Assembly (NCBI RefSeq): GCF_004005375.1
Contig: NZ_RZUF01000015.1
Coordinates: forward strand, 1-64,000
Length of the DNA stretch: 64,000 nt
Origin: Rheinheimera sediminis
GTDB taxonomy: Bacteria > Pseudomonadota > Gammaproteobacteria > Enterobacterales > Alteromonadaceae
Reading direction: 5' to 3'
Shown: positions 1 through 7,870 of the stretch, piece after piece
Numbering within the stretch: position 1 is the first letter of the stretch
How the letters are laid out: every line of letters begins with the position of its first letter
Translations under genes and position numbers: made by a program
Notes under the pieces: generated by a model
Database searches by the model: none
Seen by the model: the letters and a program-made list of their open reading frames with translations, nothing else
Told to the model about the DNA's origin: nothing

Positions 1-656
1 TACTGGTGCAAAAGGACAGTTATCTGCTTGAAGTGAGTCGTTACATTGTATTAAATCCGGTGCGTGCAGCCATGGTGGAAAGCTGCGACGAGTGGCTCTG
101 GAGCAGTTATCGCTTTACCTGTCATGATCAGGAGCCACCATCATGGCTGGCGGTGGACCAGTTGTTGTCGCTGTTTGGTAATGAGTGCTCTCAGGCTATT
201 GGTCACTATCAGGATTTTGTAGCGCGTGGTGTGGGCAGAAGTTTGTGGCCTGAAGTCAAGCAGCTGATTTACCTGGGGTCTGATAGCTTTGTCAGCGAAA
301 TGCAAAGCAAAATTTCTTACCCTGAACTGTTATCTGAAGTTCCCGCGAAGCAAAAACGTTTACCTGCGAAGCCATTGGATTGGTACGTGCAGAACTACCC
401 AAATAGCAGAAACGACGCTATTAGCATGGCATTTGCCAGTGGAGGCTATATACCCGTCGTCCTTGAAGCTGCGGCTTTGTTGACTGCGCCATCTCGCCCC
501 AGTCACATAGGTTGACTATGCTCCTGGGGGCTCACCGGCTTGCCGCCTCGCCGCAACTTCAAGTCACTTGGGTATAGACAAGCTGAACTTAGTCGCTATT
601 TTGATTTACATTACGGCACTATCAGCAGGATTATTTCTGGCAAAAGCCACAAGTAA
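1..656 (+). pseudogene. RAYT transposase gene, 5' end cut by window, interrupted by a MITE
   Basis: This is the C-terminal part of a REP-associated tyrosine transposase (Y1/IS200-like family), the single-strand transposase-like enzymes linked to dispersed REP palindromes. The motif RYIVLNPVRAAMV followed by a WLWSSYR segment is typical of the family. The frame is open to the left edge, so the true start and the HUH residues lie outside. The frame runs to SGGY at 449, then enters a 124-bp insertion that gives a stop at 513-515. Beyond the insertion the same frame resumes at 577 with RQAELSRYFDLHYGT and ends at TAA 654-656. That piece is the helix-turn-helix tail normally found at the end of RAYTs. 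The gene is therefore probably inactive. Removing the insertion with one TA copy restores a continuous frame. Confidence 0.8.
451..574 (-). mobile_element. MITE inserted in the RAYT gene
   Basis: A 124-bp element with imperfect terminal inverted repeats: left end TACCCGTCGTCCTTGAAGCT, right end the reverse complement of TACCCAAGTGACTTGAAGTT. It is flanked by TA on both sides (449-450 and 575-576), the target duplication expected for Tc1/mariner (IS630)-type mobilisation. An inner hairpin pairs CCCCAGTCACATAG with CTATGCTCCTGGGG. There is no coding capacity, so mobilisation would need a transposase supplied in trans. The same family recurs at 42846-42974 and as a half-copy at 2561-2617. The strand is given by matching the orientation of the 42846 copy. 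Confidence 0.75.
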
Positions 657-756
657 AAGCGTTCGATCCTTAGCCCTGCTTACCCCAATGTAAAATCCGG
701 CATAACTGCTAAAAATCCTGTAAACGATGCAAAATCACATGTTCGGTCACTGTCAG
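518..756. repeat. Direct repeat copy 1 (MITE half, RAYT tail, hepT tail)
   Basis: About 239 bp that recur at 2561-2797 with scattered substitutions. It contains the right half of the MITE, the last 80 bp of the RAYT gene, and on the minus strand a broken remnant of the hepT 3' end, where the sequence encoding EHVILHRLQDF is readable and then hits a stop. The two copies flank the hipBA pair. The stretch between the RAYT stop at 515 and the hipB start has no other gene. Confidence 0.85.
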
Positions 757-802
757 GCAAGTTTTCAACAAAATCAGTTCACTCAAACTCTTTTTAAATG
801 GC

Positions 803-842
803 TATAATTATATCCATTAATGACTATTTATTATAATAATGG
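803..842 (+). promoter_or_regulatory. Probable hipBA promoter and operator region
   Basis: Two TATAAT hexamers lie at 803-808 and 832-837 in a very AT-rich stretch just upstream of hipB. An inverted pair, CCATTA at 814-819 and TAATGG at 837-842, straddles the region and could be an autoregulatory operator for the HipB-like protein. This is read from the sequence only. The -35 elements are weak (TTCACT at 778-783 with a long 19-bp spacer). Confidence 0.4.
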
Positions 843-868
843 ACATGGTTGTGTCTGTTAGGGTTGCT

Positions 869-1159
869 ATGGAACACTTAAGCCTTTTATCAGTCCACGA
901 CGTTCAAACCGATCTCAGCCAATGGCTGCGTGACCAGCGTAAAAAGCACAAGTGGTCCAGGGACGACTTAGCCGAAAAGAGCTTAGTGCCAGCCGCCACG
1001 ATTAAAAAGTTTGAAACTACAGGTCAGATCTCACTGCGACAATTCCTGATGCTGTGGCAGTCTGTCGATGATCTGGCAAGGCTGCATCAGTTGACGACAC
1101 TGACCGATCTTAAGCCACTGCCCACCAGCATTGACGAGGTATTAGCCAATGAACTTTAA
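869..1159 (+). CDS. hipB: HipB-like XRE-family antitoxin/regulator
   Basis: A 96-residue helix-turn-helix protein, with the XRE domain at about residues 12-65 (LSQWLRDQRKKHKWSRDDLA, then TIKKFETTGQISLRQFL). In HipBA systems this partner neutralises the HipA kinase and represses the operon. I chose ATG 869 because TTAGGG lies 5 bases upstream and the protein then starts at MEHLSLL. An in-frame ATG at 839 has no ribosome site and would overlap the likely operator. The 3' end overlaps the HipA start by 11 bases, the usual translationally coupled arrangement. The module is flanked by direct repeats, suggesting it was acquired or rearranged. Confidence 0.8.
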   Translation: MEHLSLLSVHDVQTDLSQWLRDQRKKHKWSRDDLAEKSLVPAATIKKFETTGQISLRQFLMLWQSVDDLARLHQLTTLTDLKPLPTSIDEVLANEL

Positions 1160-2441
1160 CCGCACCAATCGCTTAGATGTCTATCGTACCTTGTCGAATG
1201 GTGAAACAGTGTTAGTTGGTGTGATGGCGCAAAACCGTCAAGGTAGCTTTTTTCAGTATCAAGCTGACTATCTGCAAAAGTTTGGCAACTTGTCGCCATT
1301 TAAACTTAAATCCGATACGTCACTGCAACGTGCACCAACAGAACCACATTCAGGTCTGCATGGTGTGTTTGCCGATTCTTTACCTGATGGATGGGGTATG
1401 TTGCTGATGGACAGATTGTTTCGGCAGCATCAAATACTGGCTTCACAAATTACCGCGATGGACCGGCTGGCCTTTGTTGGCAATCGTGGTATGGGGGCTC
1501 TTTCATTTAAGCCAGTATCAGCATTGTGTATGCAGCAGCAAAATGAGTTTTTTGATCTCCATGCGTTAGGTACTGAGGCACAGTTATTTTTTGATGGCCA
1601 TACAGAAGATGTTTTGTCAGTCTTAGTCCAGGCTGGTAGCTCAGGTGGTGCGCGTCCTAAAGCACAGCTGTATTTTGCAACTGATGATTATCTGTATTGT
1701 AGTACTGCAAAATTTCCGAAATCCGAGGCTTGGTTAGTCAAGTTTACTTCTGAGCGTTTAGCCCTTGGCCATGAGGAAGGTGTGTGTGAAGCCACTTATT
1801 TGCAGTTGGCCAAAACAGTTGGCATTGCAGTGCCTGATTGGAAATTGCTGGAGTTTGCGGATGGCCCTGCAAAAAGACGATGGTTGGCACTGAAACGATT
1901 TGATGTCGTCACTTCTGATACCAATGTCGATGGCCGCGTCCATCTCCACAGTGCTTGCGGTCTGCTTGACGCAAATTACCGGTTACCAAGTTTAGATTAC
2001 GAAGATCTGATAAAAGTGAGCAGTACACTCTGTAAAAGTCCTGCAGCGGGTCAAGAACAATTCAAACGGGCTGTGTTTAATCTGTTTGCACTGAATCAGG
2101 ATGATCACAGCAAAAACTCTGCTTTTTTGCAGGCTGACAACGGCCAGTGGCAACTAGCTCCATTTTATGATGTCACCTTCAGTCCATCAGCCTATGGCGA
2201 ACATGCCACTGCGTTTAGCGGTTTTGGTAAAACACCTTCACTCAAGGCCATGCAAAAGTTAGCAGCGCAAGCCAACTTTTCTAACTGGCAACACGCACAG
2301 CGAGTGATCAAAGAAGTGATCGATGTGATACAGCAATTTGCTGTGGCGGCAAAAGAGAACGGTGTGTCTGCACAGACCATTAAGCTTATCTCGCTACAGT
2401 TGGAAAAGGTTCGAACCGCGAATAAATCGCTGATTAGCTAG
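1149..2441 (+). CDS. hipA: HipA-family Ser/Thr kinase toxin
   Basis: A 430-residue HipA-type protein kinase. Members phosphorylate glutamyl-tRNA synthetase or other targets and cause growth arrest and persistence. Visible features: an N-terminal HipA domain with FADSLPDGWG at 74-83; a Gly/Ser loop GSSGGARPKA at 163-172, the position of the autophosphorylated loop; the ATP-binding lysine in AWLVKF (K198); a catalytic motif NQDDHSKN at 316-323; and the metal-binding APFYDVTFSP with D341. Length and all key residues look intact, so the kinase is probably functional. Its specific target cannot be read from the sequence. Confidence 0.9.
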   Translation: MNFNRTNRLDVYRTLSNGETVLVGVMAQNRQGSFFQYQADYLQKFGNLSPFKLKSDTSLQRAPTEPHSGLHGVFADSLPDGWGMLLMDRLFRQHQILASQITAMDRLAFVGNRGMGALSFKPVSALCMQQQNEFFDLHALGTEAQLFFDGHTEDVLSVLVQAGSSGGARPKAQLYFATDDYLYCSTAKFPKSEAWLVKFTSERLALGHEEGVCEATYLQLAKTVGIAVPDWKLLEFADGPAKRRWLALKRFDVVTSDTNVDGRVHLHSACGLLDANYRLPSLDYEDLIKVSSTLCKSPAAGQEQFKRAVFNLFALNQDDHSKNSAFLQADNGQWQLAPFYDVTFSPSAYGEHATAFSGFGKTPSLKAMQKLAAQANFSNWQHAQRVIKEVIDVIQQFAVAAKENGVSAQTIKLISLQLEKVRTANKSLIS

Positions 2442-2529
2442 ATGTTTAGTTAACCTGAACGGGATAATGAGTGTCGAATACTCTAAATTTAACATTACAA
2501 ATCAAGCAGATAAATCAATTCATTGAAGT

Positions 2530-2797
2530 TTATCCGGGGTCAGACAGTTTTGTCAGCGAAATGCTCCAGGGCGCTCACTGGCTTGCCGCCTCGCCGCAAC
2601 TTCAAGTTACTTGGGTATACACAAGCTGAGCTTAGTCGCTATTTTGATTTACATTAGGGTACTATCAGCAGCATTATTTCTGGCAAAGTCACAAGTAAAA
2701 GCGTTCGATCCTTAGCCCTGCTTACCCCCAAGTAAAATCCGGCATAACTGCTGAAAATCCTGTAAACGATGCAGAATGACATGTTCGGTCACTGCCA
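2530..2797. repeat. Direct repeat copy 2 with internal deletion
   Basis: This is the second copy of the segment at 518-756. It begins with a piece matching RAYT codons for GSDSFVSEM (compare 275-303), then jumps at a shared ATGC to the right half of the MITE (2561-2617), then the RAYT tail, then the genuine 3' end of hepT. The RAYT tail carries a TAG stop where copy 1 reads TAC after DLH. The ATGC at both deletion edges suggests a microhomology-mediated deletion of about 215 bp relative to copy 1. There is no functional gene on the plus strand here. Confidence 0.8.
2561..2617 (-). mobile_element. MITE half-copy
   Basis: Only the terminal part next to the GGGTA end of the MITE family is left. 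It is followed by TA and the RAYT tail, exactly as in the full copy at 451-574. It is a fossil carried inside direct repeat copy 2. Confidence 0.7.
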
Positions 2798-3207
2798 GTT
2801 GCAAGCGTTGATATTCGTGCACAGCGATGTTTCTGAAACCAATTTTTTTTCAGATTGTCGGCAAGTTCAGCCGGAATAAATTCAGCTGTGGCTAACAGGC
2901 TAAATACGTCGCGGGAGCTTTGCGGCACCCCAAGCTTATGCAGGCGGATCAGATGCTGGCCCATATCAAGTGCCGCTTCACAAGCGCGTTGAATATTCAG
3001 AATGGCTGCATCCTGACGAGTAAAGTCTGTGGCAAAAGTGGCAGGGTTTTTATTGTATTCTTCCAGGGCACGAAGGATGCTACGCTCAATAGTTGCAGCT
3101 TTATTCAGCAGCACATCATCAGGTGGCGTATCAGAAAGCTGCTTACCTGAAGGCTGCTCACCAGAAAGCAGCTCACCTGAAGGCGGGGAGTCATTATCAA
3201 CGGCCAT
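2712..3207 (-). pseudogene. hepT: HepT-like HEPN toxin, frameshifted
   Basis: This is the HEPN RNase partner of the MntA antitoxin next to it. The N-terminal part is clear (FTRQDAAILNIQRACEAALD, then LGVPQSSRDVFSLL). At a run of eight A (minus strand; 2843-2850) the frame shifts. The continuous frame reads LKKNWFQKHRCARIS and ends at 2722, losing the active site. The shifted frame reads GFRNIAVHEYQRLQL, which contains the RX4HXY motif of HepT (2811-2834), and ends at TAA 2712-2714. One A fewer in the run would join the frames. The N-terminus has an unusual Pro/Ser/Gly-rich extension of about 30 residues with internal repeats. Start 3207 overlaps mntA by 11 bases. Loss of function is likely; slippage on the A8 tract could still yield some full product. 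Confidence 0.75.
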
Positions 3208-3595
3208 AAACAGACCCATCCTTTTTAATATCAGCTAAGAGTCCGGCGCGGGCTTCGTTTAGTGTGGTCATTGCTGACAGCAGCGTAGCTTCATAACTGC
3301 CAACCTGTTGATCAAAGGCATAAAGCCGCTGTCCTTTGGTCAAAATTTGGTATTGCATCACAGTAGAGGCGGCACGAAAATCCAGTAAATCCACTTCAGA
3401 GTGCAGCAGCTCTGCCAGATCGCTACTGATATCCCATAAATCAATCACATCGGCATAACCTGGCACCAATACGGCTAAATCCAGATCGCTGTTCTTATTA
3501 GCAGTGCCTTCGACCTGACTGCCAAACGCATAGACAGCCATAAGACCAGGCAAGCGTTGCTGCAATAGATTAACAATAAGGGGAAAGTTCAACAT
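3197..3595 (-). CDS. mntA: MntA-like nucleotidyltransferase antitoxin
   Basis: A 132-residue minimal nucleotidyltransferase. In the MntA/HepT system this antitoxin AMPylates HepT on a tyrosine near its active site. The family signature GSX10DXD is complete (G25, S26, D37, D39; FGSQVEG then NSDLDLAVL). I prefer the ATG at 3595 giving MLNFPLIV; an upstream extension to 3667 is possible but adds residues unlike the family. The gene precedes and overlaps hepT. The antitoxin seems intact while its toxin is frameshifted, the safe order of decay for a toxin-antitoxin pair. Confidence 0.8.
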   Translation of the reverse strand: MLNFPLIVNLLQQRLPGLMAVYAFGSQVEGTANKNSDLDLAVLVPGYADVIDLWDISSDLAELLHSEVDLLDFRAASTVMQYQILTKGQRLYAFDQQVGSYEATLLSAMTTLNEARAGLLADIKKDGSVYGR

Positions 3596-3680
3596 AATCA
3601 CTTGTTTGCTGCTTCTGTTCTGCCAATCATAGTAACTTTTAAGCCCAAGCACGACAAATAAAAGCACGACAAATAAAGAT

Positions 3681-4571
3681 CTAGCCTGTCCGCTTTGGAA
3701 AGCTTTCCAATCCTTGCTGCAACCAATCCAGCAGTAAGCGCACTTTGACTGGTAAATGCCGGTTTAGTGGATACAAAGCCCAGATGCCTTCGTCGGACGG
3801 TTGTTGCTCTGGCAATAAGGCCACTAAACGGCCGTCTTCTAAAAAGGGCTTTAAGTAATAATCAGGCAGCTGAGTGATGCCTAAACCTTTCAGCACTGCA
3901 TCTGTTAACGCCACACCGCTATTGCAGCGCAAATAAGGCTGGGGTTTAAATTGCAGCTTTTGGCCTTGTTGTTCAAAACGCCAGAAATCGACAGAGCCCA
4001 CTAAACAGCGGTGCTGATGTAATTCCGCTACTGTAGCTGGAGTGCCGAATTTTTGCAGATAGTCGGGGCTGGCGCATAAATACAAGGTGCGCTTGCCTAA
4101 GGCTTTGGCTTGCAAGCTGGAATCGGTAAGATTTCCTAACCGGATGGCGCAGTCAAAACCGCCTTGGACTAAATCCAGTTGGTCATTAGTCAGCTGTAAA
4201 TCCACTTGCACTTTAGGGTAACGCAATAAAAACTCATGCAGCAAAGGCGCGATAAATTGCTCGCCATAATACACAGGAGCGGTAATTTTTATCGCGCCAG
4301 AAGGTTCATGCTGCAAGCTGGTCAGCAGTTGATTGGCTTGTTGCAAGCCGTTCACTAAAGCGCGGCAATGTTGGTAATACAAAGTGCCTTGTTCAGTCAG
4401 TCGTACCTGGCGTGTGGTGCGAAGCACCAGTTTGCAGTTCAGCCGCTGCTCTAATTGCAGTACGGTGCGACTCACCTGAGCTACAGAAATAGCTAAGACT
4501 TTGGCTGCTTTAGAAAAACTTCCCAGTTCTGCTACAGCCACAAATTCGCTGATGCCTTGCCATTCTTTCAT
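3681..4571 (-). CDS. LysR-family transcriptional regulator
   Basis: A 296-residue LysR regulator with a winged helix-turn-helix at about residues 5-62 (GSFSKAAKVLAISVAQVSRT) and a periplasmic-binding-protein-like effector domain from about residue 90. It is transcribed divergently from frmA, with 97 bp between the two starts. That layout is classical for LysR control of the neighbour, so it may regulate formaldehyde detoxification. The effector is not known. LysR regulators beside frmAB occur in several proteobacteria, unlike the FrmR repressor of E. coli. Confidence 0.85.
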   Translation of the reverse strand: MKEWQGISEFVAVAELGSFSKAAKVLAISVAQVSRTVLQLEQRLNCKLVLRTTRQVRLTEQGTLYYQHCRALVNGLQQANQLLTSLQHEPSGAIKITAPVYYGEQFIAPLLHEFLLRYPKVQVDLQLTNDQLDLVQGGFDCAIRLGNLTDSSLQAKALGKRTLYLCASPDYLQKFGTPATVAELHQHRCLVGSVDFWRFEQQGQKLQFKPQPYLRCNSGVALTDAVLKGLGITQLPDYYLKPFLEDGRLVALLPEQQPSDEGIWALYPLNRHLPVKVRLLLDWLQQGLESFPKRTG

Positions 4572-4632
4572 TTATGCAAAACTCATTTGTTATTTGCAGG
4601 GATTATCTTCGATTAAGAAAAAATTACAATAA

Positions 4633-5787
<1,155 letters not shown>

Positions 5788-5905
5788 CTCTTTGTAGTTG
5801 AAGCAGCAGCTTTTTTGGCAGCTGTACTGTGGTTGGTTAAAATATGCTATTAGATGAAATGCGGGCAGGGCAGACTCTTTCTGACATCTGATTGGCATTA
5901 CAGAC

Positions 5906-5926
5906 GGGCGGGTACAAGACCCGCCC
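5906..5926. repeat. GGGCGGGT hairpin between frmA and frmB
   Basis: Perfect 8-bp arms GGGCGGGT and ACCCGCCC with a 5-base loop, followed by CTACAATTTT. It could be a REP-like palindrome or help end part of the frmA transcripts. No other copy was noticed in the window. Confidence 0.5.
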
Positions 5927-5979
5927 CTACAATTTTGCCTCGCCGCAATCCCAACTAAAGTGGGAATTCATTTTCATTA

Positions 5980-6001
5980 AAAGCCCGGTTCGCCGGGCTT
6001 T
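5980..6001 (+). terminator. UUCG-loop hairpin before frmB
   Basis: AAAGCCCGG, a TTCG loop, then CCGGGCTTT: a 9-bp stem with the stable UUCG tetraloop, ending 20 bases before the frmB start. The T-run is short, so it may attenuate rather than fully end transcription from frmA, or act as a transcript stabiliser. Confidence 0.55.
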
Positions 6002-6021
6002 ATCTACACAAGGATAAAGCA

Positions 6022-6858
6022 ATGACCTTAATTCAGTTATCCGAACATAAGCTGTTTGCTGGCCGCCAGATTAAATATCAGCATCATTCAGAATCCGTCA
6101 AAGGCCTGATGCAATTTTCGGTGTATTTACCACCTGCAGCTGAAACACAAAAAGTGCCAGTGCTGTACTGGTTATCAGGTTTAACCTGCACTGATGAAAA
6201 CTTTTCGGTTAAAGCCGGGGCGCAGCGTGTAGCCGCAGAGCTGGGCATAGCTTTAGTGATCCCTGACACCAGCCCACGAGGCGAGCAGGTAGCAGACGAT
6301 GCCGCTTATGATTTGGGTCAGGGCGCTGGTTTTTATGTCAATGCGACCCAAGAGCCCTGGGCAGCCCATTATCAGATGTATGACTATATCAGCCGCGAAC
6401 TGCCATCTTTAGTGGAAGCGCATTTACCTGTCACCACAGCCAAGGCGATTAGCGGTCATTCGATGGGGGGCCATGGTGCTTTAGTAATTGCTTTACGTGA
6501 AGTTGGCGCTTACCGCTCAGTGTCGGCTTTTTCACCTATTTGTCAGCCAACAAAGTGTGACTGGGGCAAAAAGGCTTTTACTGCCTATTTGGGCGATGAG
6601 CAAAGCCAGTGGCTGCAGTACGATGCAAGTTTTTTGCTGGCGCAACAACAGAGCAGTGTGCCTATGCTGATTGATCAGGGCGAGGGCGATCAGTTTTACC
6701 CGTCACAGCTTCGCACTGAAGCTTTGATCGAAGCCAATCAACGCAGCCAAAGTGGCGCGCAAATTCGTCTGCAACCGGGGTATGATCACAGCTACTTTTT
6801 TATCAGCAGCTTTATCGAAGAGCACCTGCGTTTTCATGCAAGGCACCTGAAAGACTAA
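6022..6858 (+). CDS. frmB: S-formylglutathione hydrolase
   Basis: A 278-residue alpha/beta hydrolase of the esterase D family. It hydrolyses S-formylglutathione to formate and glutathione, the step after FrmA. The nucleophile elbow is GHSMGGHGAL, the catalytic His sits in GYDHSYFF near the C-terminus, and an early WLSGLTCTDENF segment is diagnostic of the family. AAGGA lies 7 bases before the ATG. It is on the same strand as frmA, 234 bp downstream, with two hairpins between, so it may be partly uncoupled from frmA. Confidence 0.95.
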   Translation: MTLIQLSEHKLFAGRQIKYQHHSESVKGLMQFSVYLPPAAETQKVPVLYWLSGLTCTDENFSVKAGAQRVAAELGIALVIPDTSPRGEQVADDAAYDLGQGAGFYVNATQEPWAAHYQMYDYISRELPSLVEAHLPVTTAKAISGHSMGGHGALVIALREVGAYRSVSAFSPICQPTKCDWGKKAFTAYLGDEQSQWLQYDASFLLAQQQSSVPMLIDQGEGDQFYPSQLRTEALIEANQRSQSGAQIRLQPGYDHSYFFISSFIEEHLRFHARHLKD

Positions 6859-6924
6859 GCTGGATAGTGCTTCGGCGGAGTTTTTGCTTGCCGAAGCGCC
6901 CGGATAGCGGCTAAAATGCCGACG

Positions 6925-7108
6925 CGCTTAGGGGAGTAATTTACAAAGCCGCCAGGTTTTGTGTTGTTGTCAACATACTTGTACCTCACTGTACATGGCA
7001 ACAACGTCCCACAGATCAAGCTTGATCAGGTATTAATGAGACCTAAGACAACCTACTAACCCCAGGCGGGAGTTGGTCTGTTGTCTTATGTTTAGTTTTC
7101 CCGCCAGG
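6925..7108 (+). promoter_or_regulatory. yybP-ykoY manganese riboswitch
   Basis: The leader contains the conserved blocks of the Mn2+-sensing yybP-ykoY aptamer: GGGGAGTAA at 6931-6939, GTCAACATACT at 6969-6979, and ATGAGACCT at 7036-7044. Two competing stems follow: TAAGACAAC (7044-7052) with GTTGTCTTA (7080-7088), and GGCGGGA (7065-7071) with TCCCGCC (7099-7105). The second would bury the AGG ribosome site at 7106-7108. This fits translational control of the Mn exporter that follows: Mn binding should free the ribosome site. The aptamer class is recognised from memory of its motifs. Confidence 0.85.
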
Positions 7109-7116
7109 TGCAGTTT

Positions 7117-7680
7117 ATGTATTTTGATGCCTTTGTAGCCTCCTTCGCTTCTGTTGCTGTTGCAGAGATTGGCGATAAAACTCAGCTTTTGTCTTTATTC
7201 CTCGCTGCCCGCTTTCGCTCCCGTGGCGCTATTATTGCAGGTATTCTGGTGGCTACTTTATTGAATCACGCCGCATCGGCCTGGTTTGGTGCCTGGGTGG
7301 CGCAGTTTATTCCACAAGGTTGGCATGAGTGGCTATTAGGTGGCTCTTTTATTGCCGTAGCTTTGTGGTTGCTTATTCCGGATAAAGACGACAGTGAAGA
7401 AGTCAGCGTTTTAAAATATGGCGCTTTTTTTGCCAGCTGTATTTTGTTTTTCCTGGCAGAGATTGGTGATAAAACTCAGGTAGCGACAGTGCTATTGGCC
7501 GCCACTTACCCAGAAACCTGGCAGGTTATTTTAGGCACCACTGTCGGTATGCTGGCTGCCAATGTGCCAGTGGTCTATGCCGGCAGCTGGTTGCTGGAAC
7601 GTATTTCCTTAGATTGGGCGCGCCGTGTGGCTTGTGCCATCTTTATGCTACTGGGTGTCGTGACTATTCTGATGTATTAG
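7117..7680 (+). CDS. mneA: UPF0016/GDT1-family manganese exporter (MneA-like)
   Basis: A 187-residue six-helix inner-membrane protein made of two homologous halves, each with the family motif EIGDKTQ (AEIGDKTQLLSLFLAARFR near the start, AEIGDKTQVATVLLAA in the second half). UPF0016/TMEM165 proteins export Mn2+, and in Vibrio the MneA member does this behind a Mn riboswitch, as here. I take ATG 7117 (MYFDAF), which has AGG 8 bases upstream. A GTG at 7108 is in frame but would overlap that site. Confidence 0.88.
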   Translation: MYFDAFVASFASVAVAEIGDKTQLLSLFLAARFRSRGAIIAGILVATLLNHAASAWFGAWVAQFIPQGWHEWLLGGSFIAVALWLLIPDKDDSEEVSVLKYGAFFASCILFFLAEIGDKTQVATVLLAATYPETWQVILGTTVGMLAANVPVVYAGSWLLERISLDWARRVACAIFMLLGVVTILMY

Positions 7681-7705
7681 GTCGCACCAGAGCCGGTATT
7701 TGTAC

Positions 7706-7737
7706 CACCAGACTGAGTTTTAAACGAAAGTCTGGTG
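7706..7737 (+). terminator. Hairpin downstream of mneA
   Basis: CACCAGACT and AGTCTGGTG pair over a 14-base AT-rich loop. There is no strong T-run, so this is a weak terminator or a transcript-end structure between mneA and the next gene. Confidence 0.4.
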
Positions 7738-7870
7738 ATACAACCTTTCTGTAACTTCAATCTATGCTGTTTTTTTGTTTAATTTGTGAACATCATAGTT
7801 CTGCCTTAATGTTAGTATTCTTAAGCTGAGTCAAGTATAATGCGCGGCCATTTTTGGCAGGCAAAACCGA

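Noticed and set aside
839-868. ATG 839 as the hipB start
   Set aside because: No ribosome site, and the codon overlaps the inverted pair in the promoter region. ATG 869 has TTAGGG at a good distance.
2722-3219. An intact 165-residue HepT protein
   Set aside because: The last part does not resemble HepT and the RX4HXY motif sits in the neighbouring frame. Treated as a frameshifted gene.
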